Shown here: positions 22,034-23,561 of the stretch, one piece after another | How positions within the stretch are numbered: the first letter of the stretch is position 1 | Layout: each line of letters starts with the position of its first letter | Assembly: GCA_018883625.1 (NCBI GenBank) | Contig: JAHLFV010000247.1 | Span: 1-23,561 of the forward strand | Direction of reading: 5' to 3' | Source: Candidatus Treponema excrementipullorum | GTDB lineage: Bacteria > Spirochaetota > Spirochaetia > Treponematales > Treponemataceae | Length of the DNA stretch: 23,561 nt | The notes under the pieces: generated by a model | Databases searched by the model: none | The model's input: only the letters and a program-made list of their open reading frames with translations | What the model was told of the DNA's origin: nothing | Made by a program: the position numbers and the translations under genes

Positions 22034-22948
22034 ATGGGATCCTTAGTTTATTTGTTTAATGCAAGTCCTGAGGCAGAAACAATGTATGACTGGGGACTGA
22101 AATTCATTTATCTTGTACAAAAACTCAAATCCCCTATTATGACAGCCATTATGGAGGGTGTCTCTTTCTTGGGGCACCCCGCATTCTATCTGTTGTTGGT
22201 TGCCTACATTTACTGGTGTGTAGACAGCCAACGGGGATTTAAGCTGGGAACAGCAATTATATTTTCGGGAGCTTTAAATACTGCCATAAAAGAAACACTT
22301 CAAGTTTCCCGTCCATATCAAAGAGATCCGGGAGTTTTTATTGTTGAAGAAAGTGGCTACTCCACACCTTCTGGGCATTCCCAGGGGGCTGCAACTTTTT
22401 ATCCCCTTTTAGGCAAATTGTTTTGGATATTGCCTCTTTTAATAGGCTTCAGCCGTATATATTTAGGAGTACACTACCCTACAGATGTTGCCTTAGGACT
22501 GATTTTAGGATACACAACATCCGTCTTAGTTATGTTCTTTTGGGAAAAATTTGCATTGCAAATCAAAAACTTTCCCCGAAGTATAAAAATTTTATTGGCA
22601 GCCTTAGTACCTTTTGTGCTTAATTTTTTCTCCCATGACGAAACACAACTTACCGGACTACTTTTTGGATTTTTGTTGGGGAAAATTTTTTCAGAAACAA
22701 AAAATTTTGATGCCTCATCCGGAACAAAGACAAATAAAATACTCCGTTTTATGGTAGGAATACTGTTAACCGTTTTCATATTTGCCGTATTTTTTTTGAT
22801 ATCTCATTTCGGTGCCAAACTCTTTCCCTTATTGGAGCAGTATAACAACTTGATTTACTTTGTTTTTTTCGGTTTTGTGGGCTTTGCAGAAGTATTCATT
22901 ATTCCCCGTATTTTTATTATACTGAAACTAGCCACTGAAAAACATTGA
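22034..22948 (+). CDS. PAP2-family membrane phosphatase
   Basis: A 304-residue inner-membrane protein of the type 2 phosphatidic acid phosphatase family, which dephosphorylates lipid phosphates such as undecaprenyl pyrophosphate or phosphatidic acid. The three motifs are complete: KETLQVSRP (86-94), PSGH (112-115) and SRIYLGVHYPTD (140-151), giving Arg93, His115, Arg141, His147 and Asp151. About eight hydrophobic helices cover residues 23-300; the C-terminal third (about 180-300) adds helices beyond the core domain. ATG 22034 is preferred over upstream in-frame starts because those lie within the DUF4015 gene, and AGGA precedes it. It begins two bases after the DUF4015 stop, so translation is probably coupled, and mnmE follows by 15 bases. 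Lipid carrier recycling is a reasonable guess. Confidence 0.94.
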   Translation: MGSLVYLFNASPEAETMYDWGLKFIYLVQKLKSPIMTAIMEGVSFLGHPAFYLLLVAYIYWCVDSQRGFKLGTAIIFSGALNTAIKETLQVSRPYQRDPGVFIVEESGYSTPSGHSQGAATFYPLLGKLFWILPLLIGFSRIYLGVHYPTDVALGLILGYTTSVLVMFFWEKFALQIKNFPRSIKILLAALVPFVLNFFSHDETQLTGLLFGFLLGKIFSETKNFDASSGTKTNKILRFMVGILLTVFIFAVFFLISHFGAKLFPLLEQYNNLIYFVFFGFVGFAEVFIIPRIFIILKLATEKH

Positions 22949-22963
22949 TTTTAAGGACTTGAT

Positions 22964-23561
22964 ATGAATGCAACCGGTTACACTCCGGAAGAATCTATTG
23001 CTGCCATTGCCACAGCTTTATCTCCTGCAGCTTTAGGGATAATTCGCGTATCGGGAAAAAATGCCATTGAGTTGGTTTCTCAAATTTTTTCTAGACCCCA
23101 AACTTTAAAAACAACACCGGGTAATACTGTCGTTTACGGATGGATTCAGGACAGTACAAATAATTTTTACAAAATAGACGAAGTTCTTGTATCGGTATTT
23201 CGGGGACCCAAAAGTTTTACCGGTGAAGACATGGCAGAAATAAGCTGTCACGGCGGTATTGCCGTTGTAACTGAAATTTTTAAATTATTGCTGAAAATCG
23301 GTTTTCGCCAGGCAAATCCCGGAGAATTCACTTTTAGAGCTTTTATCAACGGAAAAGCCGATTTAACCAAAGCCGAAGCTGTTCAGGAAATTGTCAGTGC
23401 CAAAACATCTGATTCCAGAGGACACGCCACAGACAGGTTAGCTGGAAATCTTTACCGGGAAATTGATGACATAAAACACCTACTCGTTACAACCCTAGCA
23501 GCCATTGAAGCCGAAATTGAATACCCGGAAGATGAAGAAACCATTGCCGATGCTTTTGACC
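22964..23561 (+). CDS. mnmE: tRNA modification GTPase MnmE, N-terminal part (cut by window end)
   Basis: The first 199 residues of MnmE, which with MnmG adds the (carboxymethyl)aminomethyl group to U34 of certain tRNAs. Seen: TPEESIAAIATALSPAALGI (7-26) with IIRVSG, the family opening; SFTGEDMAEISCHGG (about 84-98); GEFTFRAFINGKADLTKAEA (about 124-143), binding the folate derivative and starting the helical domain; then the helices through IEAEIEYPEDEE. The G domain and the C-terminal Cys motif lie beyond the window. ATG 22964 has AAGGA seven bases upstream. The gene is 15 bases after the PAP2 gene and could be read from the same message. Nothing unusual is seen in the part present. Confidence 0.97.
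   Translation, partial: MNATGYTPEESIAAIATALSPAALGIIRVSGKNAIELVSQIFSRPQTLKTTPGNTVVYGWIQDSTNNFYKIDEVLVSVFRGPKSFTGEDMAEISCHGGIAVVTEIFKLLLKIGFRQANPGEFTFRAFINGKADLTKAEAVQEIVSAKTSDSRGHATDRLAGNLYREIDDIKHLLVTTLAAIEAEIEYPEDEETIADAFD

Overview
The window is a gene-dense stretch of bacterial chromosome holding 19 protein genes, one of them cut by the right edge. I see no rRNA, tRNA, insertion sequence, phage gene or CRISPR array, and no gene-free gap over 300 bases. The mix suggests a spirochaete, most likely a Treponema: relaxed lipoprotein signals, a TPR lipoprotein, a GH-like DUF4015 protein, a membrane TraB/PrgY protein, a single-domain ManC, and moderate AT richness with Shine-Dalgarno sites. This placement is inferred from gene content; no marker gene proves it.

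Left part (1-6400). A DUF1349 lectin-fold protein and a nitrilase-superfamily amidase lie on the + strand. On the - strand follow an exported protein with ten exact 21-residue YD-type repeats, an exported M15 zinc peptidase, an orphan half-size type I restriction specificity protein and a SIMPL-domain lipoprotein with a clear terminator behind it. A YdcF/SanA-like membrane protein is divergent from the lipoprotein.

Middle (6400-13210). Five - strand genes in close order look like one operon: TPR lipoprotein, TraB/PrgY membrane protein, a degenerate SDR without its catalytic Tyr and Lys, an MgtC-family membrane protein and a Cof-type HAD phosphatase. The HAD gene also appears to have its own promoter. 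Divergent from the operon is a 576-residue anchored protein that I do not recognise.

Right part (13210-23561). A strong promoter drives a three-gene unit: an alpha/alpha-barrel glycosidase-like protein, a Ppx/GppA phosphatase with a C-terminal HD domain, and polyphosphate kinase Ppk1. This joins polyphosphate synthesis and turnover to a carbohydrate enzyme. Convergent to it is mannose-1-phosphate guanylyltransferase, whose promoter has the same two hexamers and spacing as the glycosidase promoter. Divergent from that gene is an exported DUF4015 protein with an Asp-box propeller-like front, followed closely by a PAP2-family membrane phosphatase and the start of mnmE.

Most of the window is ordinary housekeeping and envelope biology. 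The points most worth a second look are the repeat protein, the glycosidase-Ppx-Ppk1 operon, the pseudo-SDR with its start codon inside a hairpin, the orphan HsdS half, and several genes whose -10 box lies only 5 to 7 bases before the start codon, which predicts leaderless mRNAs.
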